NCBI RefSeq assembly: GCF_001746855.1
Contig: NZ_CP017298.1
Coordinates: forward strand, 1,569,990-1,633,989
Direction of reading: 5' to 3'
From: Pauljensenia hongkongensis
GTDB taxonomy: Bacteria; Actinomycetota; Actinomycetes; Actinomycetales; Actinomycetaceae
Length of the DNA: 64,000 bases
The notes under the pieces are model-generated. The model ran no database searches, had not been told where the DNA came from, and saw nothing but the letters and a program-made list of their open reading frames with translations. A program made the translations under genes and the position numbers. The stretch's first letter is position 1. The number at the start of each line of letters is the position of its first letter. This document shows positions 25,942 through 33,602 of the stretch, one piece after another.

Positions 25942-28034
25942 CACGCGAACTCACGCCCGTCGAGGCGAAGGCCTCCAACGCCTTCGCCGGGTACATCGTC
26001 CGCAAGGACCTGGTGCACCAGGTCAAGGGCAACGCCGTCGTCCCCTCGTACGTCCTGGAGTTCCTGCTCGCGCAGTACTGCGCGACGACGAACGAGGAGG
26101 AGATCCGCTCCGGCGTCGAATCCGTGCGTAAGATCCTGGCCGCCCACTACGTGAACCGCGGCGAATCAGAACTCATCAAATCCCGGATACGCGAGCAGGG
26201 CGGCTACCGGATCATCGACAAGGTCTCCGTTTCCCTGGACGAGGCGAACGACCGCTACGTGGCGTCCTTCGAGAACCTCGGGGTGGCCAACGCCCTGGTC
26301 TCGGACCAGACTGTCCGCGACAACGACCGCCTGCTCACCGGTGGTGTGTGGTGCATGGCCGACATGTCGTACTTCCCCGCCCTAGAGGGCGCCAAGACCG
26401 CCCCGTGGAACGTCTCGCGCCTGCAGGCGATCCAGCTGCCCCGGTTCTCCTTCGAGGAGTACGCCGACGCCCGGGGCCAGTTCACGACGCAGGAGTGGAT
26501 CGACCTGCTGGTCGCATCCGTGGGCCTGGACCCCTCGAAGCTCTCCGAGCGCGCCAAAATGCTCCAAGTCCTGCGCCTGGTCCCCTACGTGGAGCGCAAC
26601 TACAACCTGGTGGAGCTCGGCCCCAAGGGCACCGGGAAGTCGCACATCTACTCCGAGTTCTCACCCCACGGGATCCTGGTGTCCGGCGGCGAGGTCACCC
26701 TGGCGAAACTCTTCGTCAACAACGCGACCCACCGCATCGGCCTCGTCGGATTCTGGGACGTCGTCGCCTTCGACGAGTTCGCCGGACGCAAGCGCGTCGA
26801 GCAGAACCTGGTCGACACGATGAAGAACTACCTGGCGAACAAGTCCTTCTCGAGGGGCGACAGCCCCACGACAGCGCAGGCGTCCATGGTTTTCGTCGGC
26901 AACACCATGCGCACTGTGCCCGCCATGCTGGCCACCTCCGACTTGTTCGAGGCGCTGCCCGACGCCTACCACGACACGGCGTACATGGACCGCATCCACT
27001 ACTACCTGCCCGGATGGGAGGTCGACGTGATCCGGCCCGAGCTGTTCACCTCCGGCTACGGCTTCATCGTCGACTACCTGGCCGAGGCGCTCCGTCACCT
27101 GCGCACCCTCGACTTCTCGGGGGACCTCTCGGGCCACTTCGAGTTGGACTCCCACATGTCGACCCGCGACCGCGACGCCGTCCGCAAGACCTTCTCCGGC
27201 CTCGTCAAACTCATCCACCCCGACCGGGACGGCACGCCCGCAGAGTTGGAGTCGCTGCTGCGCCTGGCCATGGAGGGGCGCAAACGCGTGAAGGACCAGA
27301 TCATCCGCCTCGATGAGACCATGCGGGAGTCCGGCTCGCACTTCCTCTACACGGTGTCGGCATCCGGTGGCGAGCGCGCTATCCGCACGCAGGAGGAGAT
27401 CGACTACCCCGAGTACTTCACCGCGGACGACGACCGCCCCGCAGGCGAGCCGCCCACCACAGGAGGGACTCATCCCCAACCCCCGGTGGGCGGGGCGGCG
27501 CAGGAGACTGCTCCCAGACCAGCCGACCGCCTCGACACCCTGCGTTCTCGCGCAATCCCCAAACGCGAGGAGGTCGAAGCACGGATAGGGGTGTCCCTGC
27601 CCAAGATGCTGCTCCCCTACCTGGTGGACGCCCAGAAGATCACCATCGTCGACCCGTACTTGCGGAAGCGCCACCAGATCGCGAACATCCACGACATCCT
27701 GATCCACATGGTCCAGGCCGTCGGCCTGGCGGCACCCCCTCGCGTCCACCTCGCCACCGGTCGGGCAGAGCCCGACAGAGCCACTGAGCAGATGCAACTG
27801 CTCAACGACCTCTGCCAGACGTGGGGCCATTTCGGCGTCGAGATCGACTACGAGTTCGTTGCCGACATCCACGACCGCGTCATCAAAACGGACACAGGCT
27901 GGGTCATCGACCTGGGTCGCGGCCTGGACGTGTACGAGCGGTTCCAAGCGCTGTCGAGGTTCGATCCGCGCTTCGACCTCATGGAGCTGCGCAGGACCAA
28001 GGGCTTCACCTTCAACGCGCAACGAACGGAGTAG
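25938..28034 (+). CDS. brxL: BREX protein BrxL with MIT_C-like C-terminal domain
   Basis: 698 aa, last BREX core gene. N-terminal BrxL part with an AAA+ core: Walker A GPKGTGKS at 228-235 and Walker B-like GFWDVVAFDEFAG near 270. A Pro-rich linker (about 500-545) leads to a C-terminal domain (about 555-698). There I do not see a Lon Ser/Lys protease site. Instead IVDPYLRKRHQIANIHDIL, IHDRVIKTDTGWVIDLGRGLDVYERF and the spacing between them match the C-terminal domain of eukaryotic MITD1 (MIT_C, phospholipase-D-like fold). BrxL is a DNA-binding AAA+ motor in characterised systems; this C-terminus could bring an additional targeting or nucleic-acid activity. Confidence 0.88.
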   Translation: MTRELTPVEAKASNAFAGYIVRKDLVHQVKGNAVVPSYVLEFLLAQYCATTNEEEIRSGVESVRKILAAHYVNRGESELIKSRIREQGGYRIIDKVSVSLDEANDRYVASFENLGVANALVSDQTVRDNDRLLTGGVWCMADMSYFPALEGAKTAPWNVSRLQAIQLPRFSFEEYADARGQFTTQEWIDLLVASVGLDPSKLSERAKMLQVLRLVPYVERNYNLVELGPKGTGKSHIYSEFSPHGILVSGGEVTLAKLFVNNATHRIGLVGFWDVVAFDEFAGRKRVEQNLVDTMKNYLANKSFSRGDSPTTAQASMVFVGNTMRTVPAMLATSDLFEALPDAYHDTAYMDRIHYYLPGWEVDVIRPELFTSGYGFIVDYLAEALRHLRTLDFSGDLSGHFELDSHMSTRDRDAVRKTFSGLVKLIHPDRDGTPAELESLLRLAMEGRKRVKDQIIRLDETMRESGSHFLYTVSASGGERAIRTQEEIDYPEYFTADDDRPAGEPPTTGGTHPQPPVGGAAQETAPRPADRLDTLRSRAIPKREEVEARIGVSLPKMLLPYLVDAQKITIVDPYLRKRHQIANIHDILIHMVQAVGLAAPPRVHLATGRAEPDRATEQMQLLNDLCQTWGHFGVEIDYEFVADIHDRVIKTDTGWVIDLGRGLDVYERFQALSRFDPRFDLMELRRTKGFTFNAQRTE

Positions 28035-28116
28035 GACTCCTAGGCGCGTGTGAGCGCTGTTATCATCGAGTTAGGCACATCGTGTAGGGCGGTGGGCCAA
28101 CCAGTGGAGGCGCCCC

Positions 28117-28599
28117 ATGAACCAGCAGAATATCAGCGGTATTGGCGACGGAAACACCATTAGTCAACACCAGCACATTGGCGATCAAACACTGTACTCA
28201 CTCAGTCTTGACGGTCTTGCTGAGGAGGACGCCCTCGCCCGAAGGGTGACGGTAACTGAGCGCTACAGCCGCATGAGATCAGCATTGGTTGCGTTCGTTT
28301 TCGCCCTTCTTGGATTCGGATGCCTTGCGTACTTCTACTGGAATGACGGATGTCCGGGACTCAGCAAACTCGTTGAGCTTGCACAAGAGAGCCTACTCAC
28401 AGTCATCTTTGAGTACACATTGCCACTAATAGTGGGAGCCACGGCTAGCGCGTTCTTCGGGAAGAAGATAACAAAGCCCACGGACATTGAGATCAGGAGC
28501 AAAGGCAGGCGAAAGCACATCTACAGCATCGCGCGCGAAAAAGGGTACTCAAAGAGAGAGTGGCGCCGTGCGCAACGACGCACAAGGGATCGGGCTTGA
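28117..28599 (+). CDS. small two-helix membrane protein at the 3-prime end of the BREX island
   Basis: 160 aa, not recognised. The first ~25 residues are Gly/Asn/Gln/His-rich with no charge pattern of a signal peptide (NISGIGDGNTISQHQHIGDQ). Then come an amphipathic stretch, a membrane segment at about 55-75 (ALVAFVFALLGFGCLAYFYW), a second at about 92-112 (LLTVIFEYTLPLIVGATASAFF), and a strongly basic tail. GGAGG stands 9 bases before the ATG. Its base composition is lower in GC than the BREX genes. It begins 82 bases after brxL on the same strand. A defence-linked membrane effector is possible but speculative. Confidence 0.7.
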   Translation: MNQQNISGIGDGNTISQHQHIGDQTLYSLSLDGLAEEDALARRVTVTERYSRMRSALVAFVFALLGFGCLAYFYWNDGCPGLSKLVELAQESLLTVIFEYTLPLIVGATASAFFGKKITKPTDIEIRSKGRRKHIYSIAREKGYSKREWRRAQRRTRDRA

Positions 28600-28612
28600 C
28601 ATCAACGCCGAC

Positions 28613-28628
28613 TGTTTCACGTGAAACA
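28613..28628. promoter_or_regulatory. parS site 1
   Basis: Perfect TGTTTCACGTGAAACA, the chromosomal ParB-binding sequence. 39 bp from parS site 2. Confidence 0.95.
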
Positions 28629-28642
28629 TCCCGTCCCCGCAG

Positions 28643-28676
28643 AACGCCCGTTGTTTCACGTGAAACAACGGGCGTT
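28643..28676. promoter_or_regulatory. parS site 2 within a 34-bp perfect palindrome
   Basis: Core TGTTTCACGTGAAACA at 28652-28667. Symmetry extends outward through AACGCCCGT on the left and its complement on the right. TTTTC follows, so the element could also form a terminator hairpin for the membrane-protein gene upstream. Confidence 0.93.
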
Positions 28677-29036
28677 TTCACAGCTCACCGAGTCGGCGCC
28701 ACGAGATTCCGTTGGGCGATGAGTTCGCACGATCGCTCGTCAGTAGCAACAACACCACCACAACGCCAACAGCGCACTCAGCAACCAGCAACCCCCGCCT
28801 CGCGACCTGCGCACGAGACGGTGTTCACCCTCAAGGAGCGCCCATCAGCGAGGGCACTCGCCAGCGAGGCACCACCCACCAACAGCACTCAACAACCGGT
28901 CTGCCCCGCCTCGTGACCTGGGCACGGAGAAGCGTCCACCTATGGAGAGCGCCCCCATCAACGAGGGACAACCCTCCGCCGAAGACACTCACCAGCAAGG
29001 ACACTCACCAACAAGCGCACCCCGCCACCGCCCCCG

Positions 29037-29963
29037 TCAACTGCGGGCAGCGGACACCCCCCGGGGCACTCCCCGCCTCGCGGCCCGGGCCCGGGCGAGC
29101 GCGCCGTGGCGGGGGGCGAATACCCAGGCGAGGGCGAAGAATCCGATGAGCACCAGGACGATCGTCGCACCGGTGGGAACGTCGATGGACCATGAGAGGT
29201 AGAGGCCGACGATCCCGGCCAGCGCCCCCAGGGCGGGCGACAGCCACATCATGGTGAAGAGGCGGTCGGTGAGCAGGCGCGCGATCGAGGCGGGCGCGAC
29301 CAGCAGGGCGAGCACGAGCACGTTCCCAATGGTCTGCACGGAGATCACCACCGCCAGGGCGACAGCCGTGTACAGCACCAGGTCCGTAGCGAGGATCCTC
29401 ACCCCCGCCACGCGCGCGGTCTCGCGGTCCAGGGTGACGGCCACGATCCACCTGTGGAAGACGCACAGCAGGGTGAGCACCACCGCTCCCCCGCCGATGG
29501 CGACCGGCACGTCCGACGCGGGGACGCCGGTGATCGACCCGAAGAGGAAGTCCTGCAGGCTGCCCGCGTAACCCGGGGCGCGCGCGATGATGACGACCCC
29601 CAGGGCGAAGGCGCCGACGAAGAGCACTCCGATGATCGAGTCCTCCTTGAGGCGCCGGCTGTGTGAGAGCAGGGCGACCAGGACGGCCGTGGCCACGCCC
29701 GCTATCGCGCCGCCGAGCACCAGGGATCCCGACGTGAGGAAGGCGATGGCAAGCCCTGGGAACACGGAGTGCGCCACCGCGTCGCCGATGAACGCCATTC
29801 CGCGCAGCACCACGTGCACGCCGACAGCACCGCACACCACGGCGGCCAGGACCGCCATGAGGAGCGCGCGCGGCAGGAACGCCAGAACCGGATTCGTCAG
29901 GTCCCGTAGGAAATCGACGGGGCTGAGGAACTCGGCGGCGCGCACGATCACCACCCCGTTCAC
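29037..29963 (-). CDS. anchored-repeat-type metal ABC transporter, permease
   Basis: 308 aa ZnuB/MntB-like (ABC-3) permease with about eight membrane segments, e.g. ALLMAVLAAVVCGAVGVHVVLRGMAFIGDAVAHSVFPGLAIAF (the characteristic N-terminal part of the family) and TIGNVLVLALLVAPASIARLLTDR. The GTG start at 29963 overlaps the ATPase stop by 4 bases (GTGA); upstream frame extensions lie in the ATPase gene. Last gene of the operon. It corresponds to the permease type found with surface-anchored repeat proteins in Actinobacteria. Confidence 0.9.
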   Translation of the reverse strand: MNGVVIVRAAEFLSPVDFLRDLTNPVLAFLPRALLMAVLAAVVCGAVGVHVVLRGMAFIGDAVAHSVFPGLAIAFLTSGSLVLGGAIAGVATAVLVALLSHSRRLKEDSIIGVLFVGAFALGVVIIARAPGYAGSLQDFLFGSITGVPASDVPVAIGGGAVVLTLLCVFHRWIVAVTLDRETARVAGVRILATDLVLYTAVALAVVISVQTIGNVLVLALLVAPASIARLLTDRLFTMMWLSPALGALAGIVGLYLSWSIDVPTGATIVLVLIGFFALAWVFAPRHGALARARAARRGVPRGVSAARS

Positions 29964-30745
29964 GCGACCACCCCCAGGGCGCTCAGCAGGGGGTTGTCCT
30001 CGCGCACCTCGAAGGTCCGCACCCACACGTCGGCGTCGCGCAGTTGATTGGGCGTGCCCGATCCGATGACGGTGCCGTTGATGAGGTAGAGGCGGTCGCA
30101 CTGGGCGCGCGCCCCCACCAGGTCGTGCGTGGTCATGAGGACCGCGCTGCCCGATGCCGCCAAGGAGGCGAAGAGGTCCATGAGCAGTTCCTGCGTGGGC
30201 ATGTCCAATCCGGTGAAGGGCTCGTCGAGCAGCAGGACGGAGGGCTCCAACGCGAGGGCGCGTGCGACGAGCACCCTTTGCCGCTGTCCGCCGGAAAGCT
30301 CCGCGACCGGCCGGTCGGCCAGTTCCCTCATTCCGACTTTCGCCAGCGCGCGCTCAACTGCCCTGTGGTGTGCGAGGCGGGGGCGCGCGAGGAGCCCGAG
30401 CCTGACGCTCACGGCGCCCAGGACCGCGTCGCGGACACTGATGGGGAAGTCCCACGCGAACTCGTGCCGCTGCGGCACGTACCCGACGGCGGCTGCGCAT
30501 TCGATGCTGCCCGCGGCGGCGGGGACCAGCCCGAGGATGGCGCGGATGAGGGTCGTCTTGCCAGCGCCGTTGGGGCCGATGAGCCCGACCAGCTCCCCCG
30601 CCGACACCGTCAGGTCGACGTCACGCAGCACGGGCCGCCCGCCCAGGTTCACGCTGAGGCCGCGCACGACCAGCGGGCTGTCCGCCTCCCCCGTCGGGCC
30701 CTCGCCCCCTGTCGGGCGAGCGCCTCCCCTGTGCGACTGTTTCAC
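29960..30745 (-). CDS. anchored-repeat-type metal ABC transporter, ATP-binding protein
   Basis: 261 aa. Walker A GPNGAGKTT, Q-loop region VGYVPQRHEF, signature LSGGQRQRVLVARALA, Walker B VLLLDEPFTGLD and H-loop TTHDL are all intact. It energises zinc/manganese-type uptake with the adjacent permease and binding protein. It overlaps the gene on each side by 4 bp. Confidence 0.92.
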   Translation of the reverse strand: MKQSHRGGARPTGGEGPTGEADSPLVVRGLSVNLGGRPVLRDVDLTVSAGELVGLIGPNGAGKTTLIRAILGLVPAAAGSIECAAAVGYVPQRHEFAWDFPISVRDAVLGAVSVRLGLLARPRLAHHRAVERALAKVGMRELADRPVAELSGGQRQRVLVARALALEPSVLLLDEPFTGLDMPTQELLMDLFASLAASGSAVLMTTHDLVGARAQCDRLYLINGTVIGSGTPNQLRDADVWVRTFEVREDNPLLSALGVVA

Positions 30746-31941
30746 CGCGTTCCCTCCTTCGACGAGGCGGGGGCCGACGTCCGCTCGCCCGTTGACGAGG
30801 CGGGGGCCGGGTCCGCTCCCCCAGGTCCGGCTGCCCGGTCATTCCCCCCGGTTGTGTCCGATTCTTCGGCTCCTTCCATCCCCTCGGCCCCGTCGGCCTC
30901 CGCGATGGCTTTGCGGCGCTCGGCGGCGATGCTCCTCGACCGCATGATGAGGACGGCTCCGAGGGCCACGGTGATGGATGCGGCGACGACGAGGGCGATG
31001 ATGAGCATCACCTGGTCGGAGAGCCCGGTCCCGTCCGCGGATGATCCGGTGGGCACCCGCGCCTCGTTCGCCGAGGCGCCGTCATCGGCCAAGCCGCTGT
31101 CCCCTGCGGGGCCGGCGTCGGCCGCCGAGCCCCCTCCACCCGCAGAATCCGCAGAACCCGCAGAACCCGCAGAACCCGCGGCGCCCGCCTCAGCGGCCGC
31201 AGCCGGAGCAGCGGCGAAGGCCTCGTCGGCGGAGGTCTGCGACCCGACTGCGAAACGCAGGGTCGTCGAGGCGCTGAGCTGCTGCCCGTCGGTGGTCCGG
31301 GCGGAGAAGGTGAGGGCGGCCGTGTAGACGCCGGGCGCGGTGAACACCCAGTTGGCGTGGACGTGGGTGGAGGCGTCGACCCACACGTCCTGGGCCTGCC
31401 CGCTCTGCCCGTCGACCAGGAGCCGGGGCTTGCCGAAGGTGCCGTCCTGGAGGAACATCCACGTCCGCCCGGGGCCGCTGACGGATCCGATGCGCATGGT
31501 GGCCCCGCGGTCGATGGCGGAGACGACCCCGGGGTCCTGCGTGTTCCAGCCGAGCCACACGACGTCCGGGTTCTGCGTCTGCGGCACGACGTAGTACTGC
31601 TCGCTCGCTTGGGCGCCCATGAAGGCGTAGTCGGAGCCTGTGGGGGCCGCCATGAGGGCGGCGTTGCTGACGCGCAGCACCGTCCGGTCGGGGTCCCGCC
31701 ACACGGGGTGGGCGCCGGAGTCGTCGCGCAGGGCGACGCTCCACTGCCCGTCCACCATGCGGGGGCCGATGTCCACGTGCCCGGTGCCGATGATCGCGGA
31801 CTCGGTTGACGCCTCCTCGTCGGCGCCGACCGTCTGGTCCAGGGCAGGGTCGTCCGCGGCCCGGGCGGGGGCGGTCCCCAGTGCCAGTGCGATGATCCCC
31901 ACCGCCAGGGAGGCGACCGCGCCTCGTGTGCGGAGTCTCAT
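30742..31941 (-). CDS. surface protein with choice-of-anchor M / anchored repeat, membrane-tethered
   Basis: 399 aa. Signal peptide (VASLAVGIIALALGTAPARA), then one actinobacterial surface-anchored repeat: GHVDIGPRMVDGQWSVALRDDSG, VWLGWNTQD, and HVHANWVFTAPGVYTAALTFSA, the typical HxHxNWxFTxPGxY core. A Gly/Ala/Ser-rich spacer, a C-terminal membrane helix and a charged tail follow. ATG 31941 overlaps the binding-protein stop by 4 bp. Proteins of this type always sit with this class of metal transporter. Metal capture through the conserved His residues is a plausible role. Confidence 0.88.
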   Translation of the reverse strand: MRLRTRGAVASLAVGIIALALGTAPARAADDPALDQTVGADEEASTESAIIGTGHVDIGPRMVDGQWSVALRDDSGAHPVWRDPDRTVLRVSNAALMAAPTGSDYAFMGAQASEQYYVVPQTQNPDVVWLGWNTQDPGVVSAIDRGATMRIGSVSGPGRTWMFLQDGTFGKPRLLVDGQSGQAQDVWVDASTHVHANWVFTAPGVYTAALTFSARTTDGQQLSASTTLRFAVGSQTSADEAFAAAPAAAAEAGAAGSAGSAGSADSAGGGGSAADAGPAGDSGLADDGASANEARVPTGSSADGTGLSDQVMLIIALVVAASITVALGAVLIMRSRSIAAERRKAIAEADGAEGMEGAEESDTTGGNDRAAGPGGADPAPASSTGERTSAPASSKEGTR

Positions 31942-33602
31942 GGTGTCTCCTGTTCTGTGTCCCCCAGGCACGTCGCCAGGGAGTGCGCGTTGAAGCGCAT
32001 CATGTCGATGTAGGTCGGGGCGCTCGCGTCCAGGGTGTCCCCGTAGAGCGGGCACACGCGGACCCCCGCGTCCTCGGCGGCCGTGCGCAGGGTCGACCGG
32101 GTCCGCGCCAGGTTGGGCTCCAGGAACACGGCGGGGATGCGCAGGTCGGTGAGCGTCGCCTGGAGCCTCACCCTGTCGGCCACGGAGGGCTCCACCCCCG
32201 GGTTGGGGGCCACGAAACCGGAGACCTCGAGGCCGTAGGCCCGTGCGAGGTACCCGAAGGCGTCGTTGGTGGTGACGAGGCGCCGGCGCTCGGGCGGTAT
32301 CCGTGCGATCTCGGCCTGCACCTCGGCGTCGAGGCCGTCGAGCCGCGCGAGGTAGGCCGCCGCGTTGCGCTGGTACTCGTCTGCGGAGGCCGGATCCGCC
32401 TCCGCAAGGGCGTCGCGGATGACGCGCACATAGGCGGCGGCGTTGTGGGCGTCGTGCCACAGGTGCGGGTCGATCTCGCCGTGAACGTGTTTGCCGAGAA
32501 CGGCTTGCGGCAGCATGTACACGTCGGAGCCGGGTTCGCCGACGAATCGGTACCCTGTGCCCGGCACTTGGGTGAGGGTCCGCGTGGGCACGTCGATGAC
32601 GACGTCGTCGAGGCTGTAGGACTCCATGGCGGACAGGCCTGTTCCCCCGGTCGAGCCTGCTCCCCCGCCTTCCCCAGTGGTCGGCGGGGCCGCCGCGGGG
32701 AGCGGTGTGGCGCCCTCCCCCACTGCGCCCTTGTCGGCGGCGAGGGTCAGCATCCCACGGTCGAGGTCCGCGGTGATGTCGGCGTGCCCGGCGGCCAGTA
32801 CGGCGCGGCCCTGCTGGGCGGCGACCTCGTCCGCCCCGACGCCCACCGCGAACACAGCGGTCCCGGAGCCGAGCGGGGTGGGCGCGGCGCCGGGGCTCGT
32901 GCGCAGGCGGGCCTCGAAGTGGATGCGGTACACGCCGGGCTGTGTGAACGCCCAGCTCATGTGCTGGTGGGCGTCGGCGGGCAGCACGGAGGTGTCCGCC
33001 TGGTAGCCCGACGCCGCGTCGAAACCGTCGGAGGAGGCGAATCCGACCTGCGGCTCACCGAAGGAGGTCGTCAGGTAGGCCGACGCCGCGCCCGGCCCCT
33101 CGACCCCCGTGGCGACCAGGTCGACCTCGGATGAGCGGTCCGCCCCCAGGGAGCGGCCGCTGCCGATCACGCGCATACCGAGCCAGACGGTGTCCAGGCT
33201 CCGGTCCTCCACGAGGGGCAGCACCGTCGCCCCCTGTTTGGCGGCCTCCTCAGCGACGGACACGGACTTCGCGTTCGCCGGCAGGTTGGCGTCCATGGCC
33301 CGGATGATCGCGTGCTCCTCCAGCAGCAGGTAGTTCGACAGGGCCACGTCCGCGTAGGCGACATCGCGGATGGTGCGCAGAGAGGGCTCCCACGAGTGGG
33401 GGTCGGCGCCATCGGGCACCATCTGCGTGACGCTCGCGCGGTCGCCGGCGACGTTGCGCGCCAGGTCCGCCAGAATCCCCGTTGTGGCCACGACGCGGAT
33501 GCGGTCCTGCTGGGCGTCGGCCCCCGCGGCGGTGCTGGAGCACGCGGAGGCGGACAGGGCGGCTGCGAGCAGCAGGCCGGCCGCGCGACGCCTAGTGGGC
33601 AC
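31938..33602 (-). CDS. ZnuA-like metal-binding protein carrying an inserted anchored repeat
   Basis: 554 aa, about twice the size of ZnuA. Lipoprotein signal ending LSASAC. First ZnuA lobe: TTGILADLARNVAGDRASVTQMVPDGADPHSWEPS with its metal-ligand His. About residues 125-300 are replaced by a surface-anchored repeat (TVWLGMRVIGSG, HQHMSWAFTQPGVYRIHFEARL). The second lobe then resumes with GEIDPHLWHDAHNAAAYVRVIRDAL, a further His cluster, and ends in TYIDMMRFNAHSLATCL. GTG 33602 overlaps the upstream surface-protein gene by 11 bp. It delivers the metal to the permease encoded in the same operon. Confidence 0.9.
   Translation of the reverse strand: MPTRRRAAGLLLAAALSASACSSTAAGADAQQDRIRVVATTGILADLARNVAGDRASVTQMVPDGADPHSWEPSLRTIRDVAYADVALSNYLLLEEHAIIRAMDANLPANAKSVSVAEEAAKQGATVLPLVEDRSLDTVWLGMRVIGSGRSLGADRSSEVDLVATGVEGPGAASAYLTTSFGEPQVGFASSDGFDAASGYQADTSVLPADAHQHMSWAFTQPGVYRIHFEARLRTSPGAAPTPLGSGTAVFAVGVGADEVAAQQGRAVLAAGHADITADLDRGMLTLAADKGAVGEGATPLPAAAPPTTGEGGGAGSTGGTGLSAMESYSLDDVVIDVPTRTLTQVPGTGYRFVGEPGSDVYMLPQAVLGKHVHGEIDPHLWHDAHNAAAYVRVIRDALAEADPASADEYQRNAAAYLARLDGLDAEVQAEIARIPPERRRLVTTNDAFGYLARAYGLEVSGFVAPNPGVEPSVADRVRLQATLTDLRIPAVFLEPNLARTRSTLRTAAEDAGVRVCPLYGDTLDASAPTYIDMMRFNAHSLATCLGDTEQETP

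Larger units (their letters stand above)
28600..29036. other. intergenic with two parS sites and a diverged repeat
   Basis: No gene seen. It holds parS sites at 28613 and 28652. A ~65-bp segment beginning CCCCGCCTCGCGACCTG at 28793 recurs in diverged form at 28904 (period about 111 bp), followed by ACTCACCAGCAAGGAC-type short repeats. It separates the BREX island from the convergent metal-transport operon. Confidence 0.6.

Noticed and set aside
12186-28599. Prophage or integrative element carrying BREX
   Set aside because: No integrase, transposase, phage structural gene or tRNA attachment site at the borders; only short repeats are seen.
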